DNA of 33,551 nucleotides from assembly GCA_049694275.1 (NCBI GenBank), contig JBAVQS010000301.1, forward strand, positions 1 through 33,551, read 5' to 3'. The notes under the pieces were generated by a model. The model was not told the DNA's origin. It was given only the letters and a program-made list of their open reading frames with translations, and did no database searches. This document shows positions 16,882 through 24,566 of this stretch, in pieces (the first letter of the stretch is position 1; each line of letters opens with the position of its first letter). The stretch comes from JBAVQS01 sp049694275 (lineage in GTDB: Bacteria > Chloroflexota > Anaerolineae > UBA4142 > SHND01). The translations under genes were made by a program, and so were the position numbers.

Positions 16882-17459
16882 AACGCCAATGGCTGATTCC
16901 GCTGGCGCTGTTTCTATTACTGGCGCTCATTGCCGGCTGCTCGACGACGGGCGCACCGGCCGCGCCCGATAGTGGGCTGACCACGGTCGCTCCAAATAAT
17001 CCACCCCCGTCGGGCAATACGGGGACGATTGGCAAGCGGACCAAGACCTCGGGATGCGCGGCGCACAATGCGCTGCCCGACTCGGCCTGCACGCCTGGGG
17101 CGATTATTGCCACGGCGACCACGGACCAGATCTGCCAGCCCGGCTATTCCAAAAACGTCCGGAATGTGACGACAAGCGTCAAGAACCAGGTGTATGCCGA
17201 GTATGGCATTACCGAACGCGCGACGGGTGAATACGAGGTAGACCATCTCATCTCGCTCGAACTGGGGGGCTCGAACGCGATTGCCAATCTCTGGCCGGAA
17301 CCCGCCGAACCGCGGCCGGGGTTTCACGAAAAGGACAAGGTCGAGAATTACATGCACGCTCAGGTGTGCAACGGCGCTATCTCACTCGGCGACGCCCAGG
17401 CGCAGATCGCGACCAACTGGCTGGCCCTTTACCAGCGGATGCCCGCCAGCGCGAAATGA
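16878..17459 (+). CDS. Secreted lipoprotein with HNH-like endonuclease domain
   Basis: This 193-residue protein has a lipoprotein signal: a positive start, hydrophobic run LALFLLLALIAG and lipobox LIAGC with the lipidated Cys at 21. After a Pro/Gly/Thr-rich linker (about 22-55) comes a folded part with Cys pairs (SGCAAHN, SACTPG, ICQPGYS) and the HNH-type core YEVDHLISLELGGSNAIANLW followed by KDKVENYMHAQVC. The DH and N spaced this way match the HNH signature found in a family of exported, uncharacterised nuclease-like proteins. Action on extracellular DNA or in nutrient acquisition is an inference; the catalytic metal site has not been proven in this group. It is translationally coupled to the stress-like protein. 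Confidence 0.8.
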   Translation: MKRQWLIPLALFLLLALIAGCSTTGAPAAPDSGLTTVAPNNPPPSGNTGTIGKRTKTSGCAAHNALPDSACTPGAIIATATTDQICQPGYSKNVRNVTTSVKNQVYAEYGITERATGEYEVDHLISLELGGSNAIANLWPEPAEPRPGFHEKDKVENYMHAQVCNGAISLGDAQAQIATNWLALYQRMPASAK

Positions 17460-17491
17460 GGATGGCGCCCGCCAGGTAGGTGGGGGCCCGA

Positions 17492-18430
17492 TTAGCGGAA
17501 ATACCGCTCCAGTTCGTGCGGCGTAATCAGGTTTGCAGAGGAGGCCTTGATTGCGCAGGTATAGCGCGCCGTAATCTGCCCCCGCCGGATCGAGTCCTCC
17601 AGCGAATAGCCGTCGAGGCAGTAGCTGGAGAGGAACCCGACCGCCAGCCCATCCCCCGCGCCGTTCGTATCGATCACCGGGCGGTCCATCCCGACCGGCG
17701 GGAAAAAGCGAATTCCTTGCGCGGTCCCCAGCGCGCACCCGCGCGCACCCAGCCCCGCAATCACAATCCGCCGGTCGTTCCCCTGCATCAAGGCGTGGAT
17801 CGCCGGCGCGGGATCGTGGAAATTCACCGCCGAGAAAAAGAGAATGTCCGCAGACGCTATGAAATCGCGGCGATAGTCGTCGTCGAGGCGGACCACATCC
17901 TGAATATCGCACGAGAGGGTGAGCCCCTGCTCGCGCGCAATCGGCAGCAGCGCCCGCGCCCAGTTGGGGATATTAAAGTGGGCCAGCCGCGCCTCCGCCA
18001 GCACCGCGCGGCAGGCCGCGAGATCGGGCTGGAGCGTCATGTGGCTCTTGCCGTCGTAAAAATTCTTGCGCCGCCCATCGCGGAACATGAGATTCACGCT
18101 CCTGCTCGTGCCCGCGGGATCCACGAACAGGGCGCGGGTATCGACGCCGTCCCGCGCAAATTCCTCGTGGATCAAGCGCCCCTGATAGTCATCGCCCACA
18201 TAGCCGATGAACGCGGTCCGCTTGCCGAGCTGCGCGAACCCGCGGCTGGCATAGCCCCCCGCCTGCCCGACGTAATCCAGGTTTTCAGTAAAGTTCGCCT
18301 CGACCGAGAAATCGATCTCGCCCTGGCTGTAAACGTTCGTGTCGATGCCGACATTGCCGACGACGACCACGTCGAGGGGACGGTGGAGCAGCGTGTCGGT
18401 CTTGAGCTTCGTCTGATCATCACCCGGCAT
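17492..18430 (-). CDS. PfkB/ribokinase-family carbohydrate kinase
   Basis: This 312-residue ribokinase-fold kinase has the N-terminal signature VGQAGGYASRGFAQLGKRTAFIG followed by VGDD, and the C-terminal ATP/anion-hole motif DTNGAGDGLAVGFLSSY with catalytic Asp (DTxGAGD). It phosphorylates a sugar, nucleoside or related polyol; the substrate is not identifiable. Start at 18430 (MPGDDQTKL) is supported by GGAGA 7 nt upstream, although the frame is open further back. It is divergent from the large regulator, with the two starts 73 bp apart, and convergent with the HNH lipoprotein gene. Confidence 0.9.
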   Translation of the reverse strand: MPGDDQTKLKTDTLLHRPLDVVVVGNVGIDTNVYSQGEIDFSVEANFTENLDYVGQAGGYASRGFAQLGKRTAFIGYVGDDYQGRLIHEEFARDGVDTRALFVDPAGTSRSVNLMFRDGRRKNFYDGKSHMTLQPDLAACRAVLAEARLAHFNIPNWARALLPIAREQGLTLSCDIQDVVRLDDDYRRDFIASADILFFSAVNFHDPAPAIHALMQGNDRRIVIAGLGARGCALGTAQGIRFFPPVGMDRPVIDTNGAGDGLAVGFLSSYCLDGYSLEDSIRRGQITARYTCAIKASSANLITPHELERYFR

Positions 18431-18448
18431 TATTTCTCCTGTTCGCCT

Positions 18449-18495
18449 ATTATACGAAAAACGGTCGTAAAATACGAGCCTTCCTGTTGTATAAT
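18449..18495. promoter_or_regulatory. Divergent promoters between the kinase and the large regulator
   Basis: A TATAAT for the kinase lies on the minus strand (plus positions 18449-18454) and another for the regulator on the plus strand (18490-18495). The latter ends 8 nt before the ATG at 18504 and no ribosome site exists, so the regulator is probably a leaderless mRNA. Between them are an inverted repeat TACGA-N7-TCGTA (18453-18469) and a direct repeat ATACGA 20 bp apart, a plausible shared operator. No good -35 elements are visible. Confidence 0.5.
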
Positions 18496-18503
18496 AGCGG
18501 CCA

Positions 18504-21389
18504 ATGCCCGCGCTGCCGAGTGGGATCATCACGGTCCTCTTTACCGATATCCAGGCCAGCACCCGGTTATGGCAAACGCATCCGGATGCCATGCCGGACG
18601 CCCTGGCGCGCCATCATGCGCTTCTGCGTGCGGCCATCGAGGCGCACCGGGGCTATGTCTTTCAAATCGTCGGCGACGCCTTTTGCGCCGCCTTCGCAAG
18701 CGCTTCGGACGGCGTTCTGGCGGCGCTGGCGGCGCAACGCGCACTCCGTGACGAGCCGTGGGGCGAGACCGGGCCGCTATACGTGCGCATGGCGCTCGAG
18801 ACCGGACCGGTCGAGCTTCATGCCGGCGAATATGTTTCGGGCGAGTACGCTTCGGGGCTCACCCTCTCCCGCGTTGCCCGGCTTCTCGCATCCGGACACG
18901 GCGGCCAGGTCCTGCTCTCGGCGGCAGCCGCCGAAATGGTGCGCGACCATCTCCCCGCCCAGGTCACACTGCGCGATCTGGGATCGCACCGCCTCAAGGA
19001 CCTGGAGCACCCGCTGCGCATTTTTCAGCTCGTCGCGCTCGATCTCCCCGTTTCCTTTCCGCCTCTCAGGACGATTGACCACCCGGTCCATCCGCTGCCG
19101 GCGCCGCTCACGCGCTTTATCGGCCGGACGCGCGAACTGGACGAGATCACGCGGCTTGTCGCCGCCGCGCGCCTCGTGACGCTGACCGGGCCGGGTGGGG
19201 CGGGCAAGACGCGCCTCTCGATCGAGGTCGCCCGCGCCATGACGGACGAGTTTCAGGACGGCGTGGTCTGGCTCACGCTGGCCGAGATCAACGATCCGGC
19301 ATTCGTCGGCTCTGCGATTTGCCATGCGCTGGACCTGGCTGAAATCGGCGGGTATAACCCCGGCGACCTATTGGAAGAATATGTCCGCGAGCGGCAGATG
19401 CTCCTGGCGCTCGATAACTTTGAGCAGGTCACGTCCGCCGCGCCGCTTCTCGCGCGCCTCCTGGCCGCGGCCCCCGGCCTGCGCCTCCTGGTCACCAGTC
19501 GCGAGGTGCTCCACCTTGCGGGCGAACAGCAGTACCCGGTCCCGCCGCTTGGATCGGGCGGGGCTGAATTTCCGCCGGAAAAATTGCTTGCCGAGAACAG
19601 CGCCGTGCAACTCTTTGTCGAGCGCGCCCGGGCGGTCAGGCCCGCGTTTGCGCTCACGGCCGAGAACCAGCAGGCCATCGTGGAAATCACGGCGCGGCTC
19701 GACGGGCTGCCCCTCGCCATCGAACTGGCGGCGGCGCGCGTCAAGCTGCTCACGCCGGCGGCGCTCTTGAAACAGCTCAAGGCGAGCGGGCTCGGGCTCC
19801 TGACCTCGACGGCGCGTGACCTGCCGGCGCGCCAGCAGACGCTGCGCGGGGCGATTGCGTGGAGCTATGACGCGCTCGCGCCGGTCGAGCAAGAGCTCTT
19901 TTGCCGGCTCGGCGTGTTTGTGGGCAGCGTTACCCTCGATGCCATCGCGGCGGTCTGTGCGGGCGATGACCTGCCCGCGGCGGAGTTGCTCGACCTGCTC
20001 ACCGCGCTGGTGGACAAGAGCCTTGTCCACCAGCGCGAGGAGGGGGACGAGGCGCAGTTCGTGATGCTTGAAACCATCCGTGCGTATGCGCACGAGAAAC
20101 TGCGCGAGCGCGGCCAGGAAGACCTGCTCCGCAATCGCCACCTCGACTATTATCTCGCGCTGGGGCAGGAGGCGGCCGACGGCATGAGCGGGCCCCGGCA
20201 GGGTGAATGGTTCGACCGGCTGGAGCACGAATCGGGGAATATGCGCGAAGCGCTCGAATGGTGCCGGGCGGACGCGGCGCGCGCTCCGGCGGGACTGACG
20301 CTCGCCGCCGCGCTGGGATTCTTCTGGTCCGCGCGCAATCATCTGAGCGAAGGACAGGTGTGGCTCGACGAAATGCTCCGGCTCAACCCGCTCCCCTCGG
20401 CCGCCCGCGGCCTGGCGCTGGTGGCCTATGCCTTCATCGCGTACTATCAGGGGGATACGGATCGCGGGCTGGCGCTGGTCGGCGAGGGGGCGGAGATGTG
20501 CCGCGCGCTGAACGACCCGGCCGGAATCGGCCGGTTCATGGCCTGGCAGGGTGTCTTTGAGATTTTCCGCAGTCATTTTGCCGAGGCCCGTCGTCTCCTC
20601 GCGCAGAGCGTCTCGCTGCTGCGCCAGGCCGGCGATCAGAAACAACTGGCGCAAGCCCTATCCTATTATGGGCTGCTCGGAATCTTTGCCGGCGCCTCGC
20701 CGGAGGAGGTGGCCCATGTCGAGGAAGCCGTTGCGCTCTATCGCCGGTTTGGCGACCCCATGGCGCTTGCGGAAACGCTCCTCCGGCTGGGCACGATCCT
20801 GTTGCAGCAAGAAGACCTGCCCCGGGCGCGCCGTCTGATTCAGGAGGGGCTGGCGTGTGTGCGCTCGGTCGGCGCGGTGGGGCTTGAGATGGAAGGCCGC
20901 GGTCATCTCGCCGAGGTGGCGCTGATGCAGGGCGATCTCGATCAGGCGCAGGGGGAAGCCCGGCAGGCGCTCGAAGCTTTTCGGATTCTAGGGGTTCGGG
21001 CCTCGGTTCCGTGGGCGCTGGATTTACTTGGCCTGGCGGCGCTGGAACGCGGCGACGCCGTGGATGCGACCGCCTATTTCCGCGAGAGCCTGGACGGCTA
21101 TCGCCGGATGGGCGATGCACGCGCCCTGGCCGAGTCCCTGGCCGGGCTCGCGGGCGTTGCCCTATTGCAAGAGGACCCTGTCCGCGGCATTCGGCTGATG
21201 GCCGCCGCACAGGCGATCCTGGATCGCGTACAGGGGCAGCTCGGCCCGGCCGATGCAGCGGCCTATGACCGCCGGCTGGCGCAGGCCCGGCGCCAGGCCA
21301 ACCCCGAAGCGTTTGAACAGGCCTGGGCCGAAGGGTATGCCCTGGAGATGGAACCGGCCACCGCGTACGCGCTCCGACCCGGAGGATAG
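18504..21389 (+). CDS. Large regulator: class III cyclase-like domain, NB-ARC-type ATPase, TPR array
   Basis: In this 961-residue protein, residues 8-175 form a class III nucleotide-cyclase homology domain with metal Asp15 (LFTDIQ) and Asp58 (IVGDAF). Residues 200-530 form a STAND/NB-ARC-like ATPase with P-loop GPGGAGKT (229-236) and Walker B LLALDNFE (300-307), then SREVL and GLPLAIELAAAR motifs. The remaining 400 residues are helical TPR-like repeats. Such proteins are frequent in Chloroflexota and Actinobacteria and are seen as signal-responsive regulators. In the cyclase domain the nucleotide-specifying Lys is Gln54 and the catalytic Asn region reads SRVAR (Ser122), so cyclase activity is doubtful and a sensory or scaffold role is likely. 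No output DNA-binding domain is seen. Confidence 0.88.
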   Translation: MPALPSGIITVLFTDIQASTRLWQTHPDAMPDALARHHALLRAAIEAHRGYVFQIVGDAFCAAFASASDGVLAALAAQRALRDEPWGETGPLYVRMALETGPVELHAGEYVSGEYASGLTLSRVARLLASGHGGQVLLSAAAAEMVRDHLPAQVTLRDLGSHRLKDLEHPLRIFQLVALDLPVSFPPLRTIDHPVHPLPAPLTRFIGRTRELDEITRLVAAARLVTLTGPGGAGKTRLSIEVARAMTDEFQDGVVWLTLAEINDPAFVGSAICHALDLAEIGGYNPGDLLEEYVRERQMLLALDNFEQVTSAAPLLARLLAAAPGLRLLVTSREVLHLAGEQQYPVPPLGSGGAEFPPEKLLAENSAVQLFVERARAVRPAFALTAENQQAIVEITARLDGLPLAIELAAARVKLLTPAALLKQLKASGLGLLTSTARDLPARQQTLRGAIAWSYDALAPVEQELFCRLGVFVGSVTLDAIAAVCAGDDLPAAELLDLLTALVDKSLVHQREEGDEAQFVMLETIRAYAHEKLRERGQEDLLRNRHLDYYLALGQEAADGMSGPRQGEWFDRLEHESGNMREALEWCRADAARAPAGLTLAAALGFFWSARNHLSEGQVWLDEMLRLNPLPSAARGLALVAYAFIAYYQGDTDRGLALVGEGAEMCRALNDPAGIGRFMAWQGVFEIFRSHFAEARRLLAQSVSLLRQAGDQKQLAQALSYYGLLGIFAGASPEEVAHVEEAVALYRRFGDPMALAETLLRLGTILLQQEDLPRARRLIQEGLACVRSVGAVGLEMEGRGHLAEVALMQGDLDQAQGEARQALEAFRILGVRASVPWALDLLGLAALERGDAVDATAYFRESLDGYRRMGDARALAESLAGLAGVALLQEDPVRGIRLMAAAQAILDRVQGQLGPADAAAYDRRLAQARRQANPEAFEQAWAEGYALEMEPATAYALRPGG

Positions 21390-21528
21390 GGACCCGCGGT
21401 CAGAGTGACACAGACTTTCAGAAGGGAGCGGACAAGATTCTGCATCGTTCTCTTTCTGCGCCTCGCGAATCACCGCCGTGACCGATTCCAAGCTCGACAA
21501 GCGCGCGGTGGGACCTGGCGTCCATTTT
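21390..21528. other. Short intergenic gap between convergent genes
   Basis: This separates the end of the large regulator from the end of the small membrane protein. I see no gene, clear terminator or repeat in it. Confidence 0.5.
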
Positions 21529-22143
21529 TCAATGCGGAGCCTTTTGTTCAGCCCCGGATTTCGAACTCCGCGCAGGCGCCATTCGGGACAGGTAGGTCAA
21601 AACCTTTTCGACATTCTCATAGTTCCTGCCATAATCCACTAACGTCGTCCGGGTTCTGGGCCGGGAAACGATCGTGATGCGCGTTCGCCCATCCACCAGG
21701 GGAGTGAGAGTGATTTTGAGCGCCTCGCCCCGCGAAAATCCGCTTGCCCTTGTTTTCGCATCCAGGCCCATGAGCTCATTTTGCCCGGCGATCCTTGCCG
21801 GGAGGGCGAGCAATGCCGCGGCGCACAGACGGTAAGCCGCCGCAATATCCAAGGCCAGGTCCACGGTGCGAGACTGGACCGGGGAGAGGTCGAGTGGAGC
21901 GTCCGGCCCAGCGATCTGGCGGAACCGGTGCCAGTGCAACAGACTCAGCGGCACGGCGAGGCCCAATCCAAAGAGCAGGCCACCTGCCACTGCGGCAGCC
22001 GCGATGAACAGGGCCGGCGGTTTTACCACAATGCCGTCTGGCAGGAGGAAATAAGCCGCCGAAATGAGGACAAACCAGAGCACGCCGAACGGCACGGCGG
22101 CGACGATCCCCAGCCGGGCGGCGAGTTTAACAAACTGGATCAT
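21529..22143 (-). CDS. Small membrane protein of unknown function
   Basis: This 204-residue protein is not a family I recognise. Two hydrophobic segments occur near the N-terminus (about 8-34, GIVAAVPFGVLWFVLISAAYF, and 43-68, PPALFIAAAAVAGGLLFGL), and a polar domain follows with strand-like patterns (ALKITLTPLVDGRTRITIVSRP). Its ATG at 22143-22141 shares one base with the TGA that ended the original, uninterrupted GNAT gene (TGATG junction). It was therefore probably co-translated with that acetyltransferase before the insertion. Confidence 0.7.
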   Translation of the reverse strand: MIQFVKLAARLGIVAAVPFGVLWFVLISAAYFLLPDGIVVKPPALFIAAAAVAGGLLFGLGLAVPLSLLHWHRFRQIAGPDAPLDLSPVQSRTVDLALDIAAAYRLCAAALLALPARIAGQNELMGLDAKTRASGFSRGEALKITLTPLVDGRTRITIVSRPRTRTTLVDYGRNYENVEKVLTYLSRMAPARSSKSGAEQKAPH

Positions 22144-22783
22144 CAGGGCTCTTCCTGACGCAAGCGAATCATAAAAAAGACCGCGGTCTCATCCGTTGGC
22201 GCGCCCCGCGGGTCGTCCAGCGACAAGTCCAGACCGCACCACTAATAGTGCATCAACATGAACCTGCGGGGTTGAGCTATACCTATTGCACTGAGCCAGC
22301 GTATATGCCGTCCTGCAAATTCATCATGTTGATGCACTAGAACCCGACCCGCCGGTAAAACTGGATAGCGCCATAGTTCACGTCCTGCGTTTCGAGCCAC
22401 AGGCAGCGCGCCCGGTACTGCCGGGCGCGGACAACCATCGCGTCGATCAGCGCACGCCCGATCCCCTGGCCGCGATAGGCGGGGCCGACATACAGGTGCG
22501 CCAGCATGGCCCGGCGATTCTCCGCTTCAAAAGCGAGCGCCGCCACCCCGGCCACCTGCCCTGCGCTCTCGGCGATCAGGACGTCATCCAGCGTGGGAAA
22601 GCGCTCCACCTCTGCGCTCAGGTCGTAGACTTTACGCAGCGGCGGAGTCATGGCGGCTTCTTCAAGCACAAACGAAACCCCGGTGGGGACCACCCGATAC
22701 ACGCGCTCTGTGGTGAAGGAGGTGTCGAGAGCAAGCAGGGCCTGGCGATCATCCGGCCAGCGCAAACCGCGCAGGGTGAACAT
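22143..22783 (-). pseudogene. GNAT acetyltransferase gene interrupted by a small inverted-repeat element
   Basis: The first part (22337-22783) encodes 148 residues of a GNAT N-acetyltransferase, with the acetyl-CoA loop YRGQGIGRALIDAM and the FYRRVGF beta-5/alpha-4 end. The frame then stops at a TAG formed by the end of the 94-bp element. Beyond the element, in another frame (22143-22241), the missing C-terminus is intact: WCGLDLSLDD then a short linker and TAVFFMIRLRQEEP, ending in TGA. GNAT proteins of this type continue GF-x-x-CGLDLSL, so both halves clearly belong to one gene. The truncated protein lacks the final beta strands and is probably inactive, although the acetyl-CoA loop remains. 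Confidence 0.85.
22246..22339. mobile_element. 94-bp MITE-like element with 16-bp perfect terminal inverted repeats
   Basis: The ends TAGTGCATCAACATGA (22246-22261) and TCATGTTGATGCACTA (22324-22339) are perfect reverse complements. The interior of 62 bp has no open frame of note. A 5-bp direct repeat CACTA is present at 22240-22244 and again at 22335-22339, and TA dinucleotides lie at both tips, so either a 5-bp or a TA target duplication is possible. It splits the GNAT gene, showing it arrived as an insertion. No transposase lies in the window, so it would be non-autonomous. No second copy was seen here. Confidence 0.75.
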
Positions 22784-22916
22784 CTATGCCTCCGTGCAGA
22801 AAGGGATCGTACCCCTCTTTGATTATATACCCGGAATAGGCTTTAATGTGCATAATGAAGACAGGGGGTGTCTCCTCCAATACCTGTTTGAGACGCGGAA
22901 AGCGCTCAGGGCCGAA

Positions 22917-23252
22917 ATGACAGAACTCGAACTGCCGACGATGATACGAACAGCGCTGGCAGAGCTCAAGCAACAGCTCGGAGCTTTGTATGGCGACCGT
23001 TTTCGCGCGATATACCTCTATGGCTCTTATGCGCGCGGCGCGGCAACCCGGAATTCAGACCTGGATATCCTGCTGGTACTGGATGGCCCGGTCAAACCGG
23101 GAGCCGAAATCACGCGAGTCAGCGCCATCACCTCGGAGATTGGCCTGCACTATGATCTGCTCATCTCAACCCTGCCCATTTCCGCAGATTGGCTGGAGAC
23201 CTACCACACTTCTTTTCTCCTCAACGTGCGCTGGGAAGGGGTTATGGTATGA
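22917..23252 (+). CDS. MNT-type nucleotidyltransferase (minimal NTase domain)
   Basis: This 111-residue protein carries the Pol-beta NTase signature YLYGSYARGAATRNSDLDIL (GS motif plus the DxD pair), then a third acidic strand at HYDLLIS. Such small proteins usually pair with a HEPN-domain RNase as a toxin-antitoxin module in which the MNT protein AMPylates and neutralises HEPN. Here the MNT stop overlaps an ATG (ATGA at 23249), as it would before a HEPN gene, but that frame reads only MKPK and stops. The partner appears lost at the edge of the AT-rich island. Start at 22917 (MTELELPT); no good ribosome site is visible, so the exact start is uncertain. Confidence 0.85.
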   Translation: MTELELPTMIRTALAELKQQLGALYGDRFRAIYLYGSYARGAATRNSDLDILLVLDGPVKPGAEITRVSAITSEIGLHYDLLISTLPISADWLETYHTSFLLNVRWEGVMV

Positions 23253-23549
23253 AACCAAAATGAAGCGCCAGATTTTATTCGCCTTGTGCACTGGTAGAGG
23301 AGATGAAGAGACTCGCGGGGCAGAGAGAATCTTATACCGAAACGGAGATTGATCCTTGGTCCACTGGTGATAGCTCAGCTGTATGGCTGGGTCGATCCAA
23401 TCATGGAGACCGAAACAGGCAGAGTGGAGCACGACGGCTAAGTAGAGGAGGAGAGCGCAAAGGACTTGTTTCATTGCTTTTTCGATGGCGCAATAGATTG
23501 GATTTCATTCTGCCAACAAGTTCAGTAATCAGCATAGGTTCTGGCACCG
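23253..23549. other. Island left junction, no convincing gene
   Basis: Base composition changes here from GC-rich to AT-rich. The plus strand begins MKPK-stop after the nucleotidyltransferase, and a later plus frame (23303-23578) has no recognisable domain. On the minus strand a frame beginning at 23474 opens with a signal-peptide-like stretch (MKQVLCALLLYLAVVLHSAC) but then runs antisense through the nucleotidyltransferase gene and has no ribosome site. I treat the stretch as scar sequence of lost or broken genes. Confidence 0.5.
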
Positions 23550-24566
23550 TCATTTTTCTTTCTCTTGTGAAGCGCTGATCTTCCACACTTCGGATTCTTT
23601 TTTCCAGAACTCATTTTCAAATATCTTTTGATAGGGATTCTGAAAGATCTTTGGAAGATAGCTCGGCTGTGAAATTTTGCTTCTGTCCACAAGATAAAGA
23701 AAGTATTTATCAGCAAGTTCTTTGGCTGTTTCAATTTCATTCCGAGACCAATAGAATATCACAATGCCTGAATAAGACTTGACCTCAATAAACCTATCTA
23801 CAAACACTGATTCGATATCATTGAAGGATTCGATATCAAACCCAGCATTTACGTAGTTTTCAGATACCCTCTGGATCCTTTCAACAGTAGAATGACCTTC
23901 CAGTCTCTTTTTTTCAAAATCAAGAACGAAGATTTCAGCTTCCTCTCCCAAATCTTCTTGTCTATCCAGTTTAGCTTTCAGTTCTGAAAGCAAGAACCTC
24001 CTCTTTCGCTGTTGATTCTGGTCTCGGAGGGAGTCTACCACCAAAGTCTCAAAAAGCTTGGTCGAATTCGGATTAACGAACAAGTTGTTTGATTTAAATG
24101 CTAGATCGCGTCCAAAGAACTCTAAAGATATCAACAGGTTTCTAATACCGAAAAACCGAAGTGGGATCAGGCTTTCCTTCACATAGAAAAGCCCTTTAGC
24201 AGAATCCCGCCTCAAAGCATCGGGTTTGATAAAATCAGCAAGGCGATTCTCTCGTCTCAAGGATGCGAAGAGATGTTGAATAAAAACATCTTGCTCAAGG
24301 TAAGCTTCTTGGTGCTTGATCTTGGCTGGATCGAACAGTTGCTTGTTGATAGAGACGATGTCATCGAAGACATCGATAAACCCCATGAACTCAAGCAGCT
24401 TGATAGTGCCATCAAAGGACCTACCTATTGAGAAGTGATTGGAGGTACAATATCTTTTGAGATCCGATAACTTCTGGCTCTCGGAAAGCGAAAGCGCTTT
24501 GAAAAGCAAGAACAACAACTCGTCCTTGCTAGCAAGCCTGTCATATTTGAGAAGTTCTTCTAACAT
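23550..24566 (-). CDS. DUF3883-domain putative PD-(D/E)XK nuclease, last gene of the defence-type operon
   Basis: This is an AT-rich gene of about 338 residues. The N-terminal 190 residues are helical and unrecognised. The C-terminal part matches DUF3883: an AEIFVLDFEKKRL lead segment, GFDIESFN with an Asp, then RFIEVKSYSG with the E-x-K pair, SRNEIETAKELADKYFLYLV after it. The D...EVK layout is that of restriction-like nucleases, and DUF3883 proteins recur in restriction and Dnd-type defence loci. It would be the cutting subunit of the cassette (inference). A GTG at 24572 or the ATG at 24566 can start it; either overlaps the helicase end by 26-32 nt, implying coupled translation. Confidence 0.75.
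   Translation of the reverse strand: MLEELLKYDRLASKDELLFLLFKALSLSESQKLSDLKRYCTSNHFSIGRSFDGTIKLLEFMGFIDVFDDIVSINKQLFDPAKIKHQEAYLEQDVFIQHLFASLRRENRLADFIKPDALRRDSAKGLFYVKESLIPLRFFGIRNLLISLEFFGRDLAFKSNNLFVNPNSTKLFETLVVDSLRDQNQQRKRRFLLSELKAKLDRQEDLGEEAEIFVLDFEKKRLEGHSTVERIQRVSENYVNAGFDIESFNDIESVFVDRFIEVKSYSGIVIFYWSRNEIETAKELADKYFLYLVDRSKISQPSYLPKIFQNPYQKIFENEFWKKESEVWKISASQEKEK

Noticed and set aside
19368..20654. Long minus-strand frame of 428 codons inside the large regulator
   Set aside because: It lies antisense to clear ATPase and TPR motifs and is explained by the high GC codon bias of the real gene.
23365..23415. tRNA-like words (TAGCTCAGCTG and GGGTCGATCC) near the island left edge
   Set aside because: The D-stem lacks its complementary strand and no acceptor stem or anticodon arm of correct spacing can be folded, so it is not a tRNA attachment site.
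23166..23474. Minus-strand frame with a signal-peptide-like start
   Set aside because: No ribosome site, and most of it runs antisense to the well-supported nucleotidyltransferase gene.
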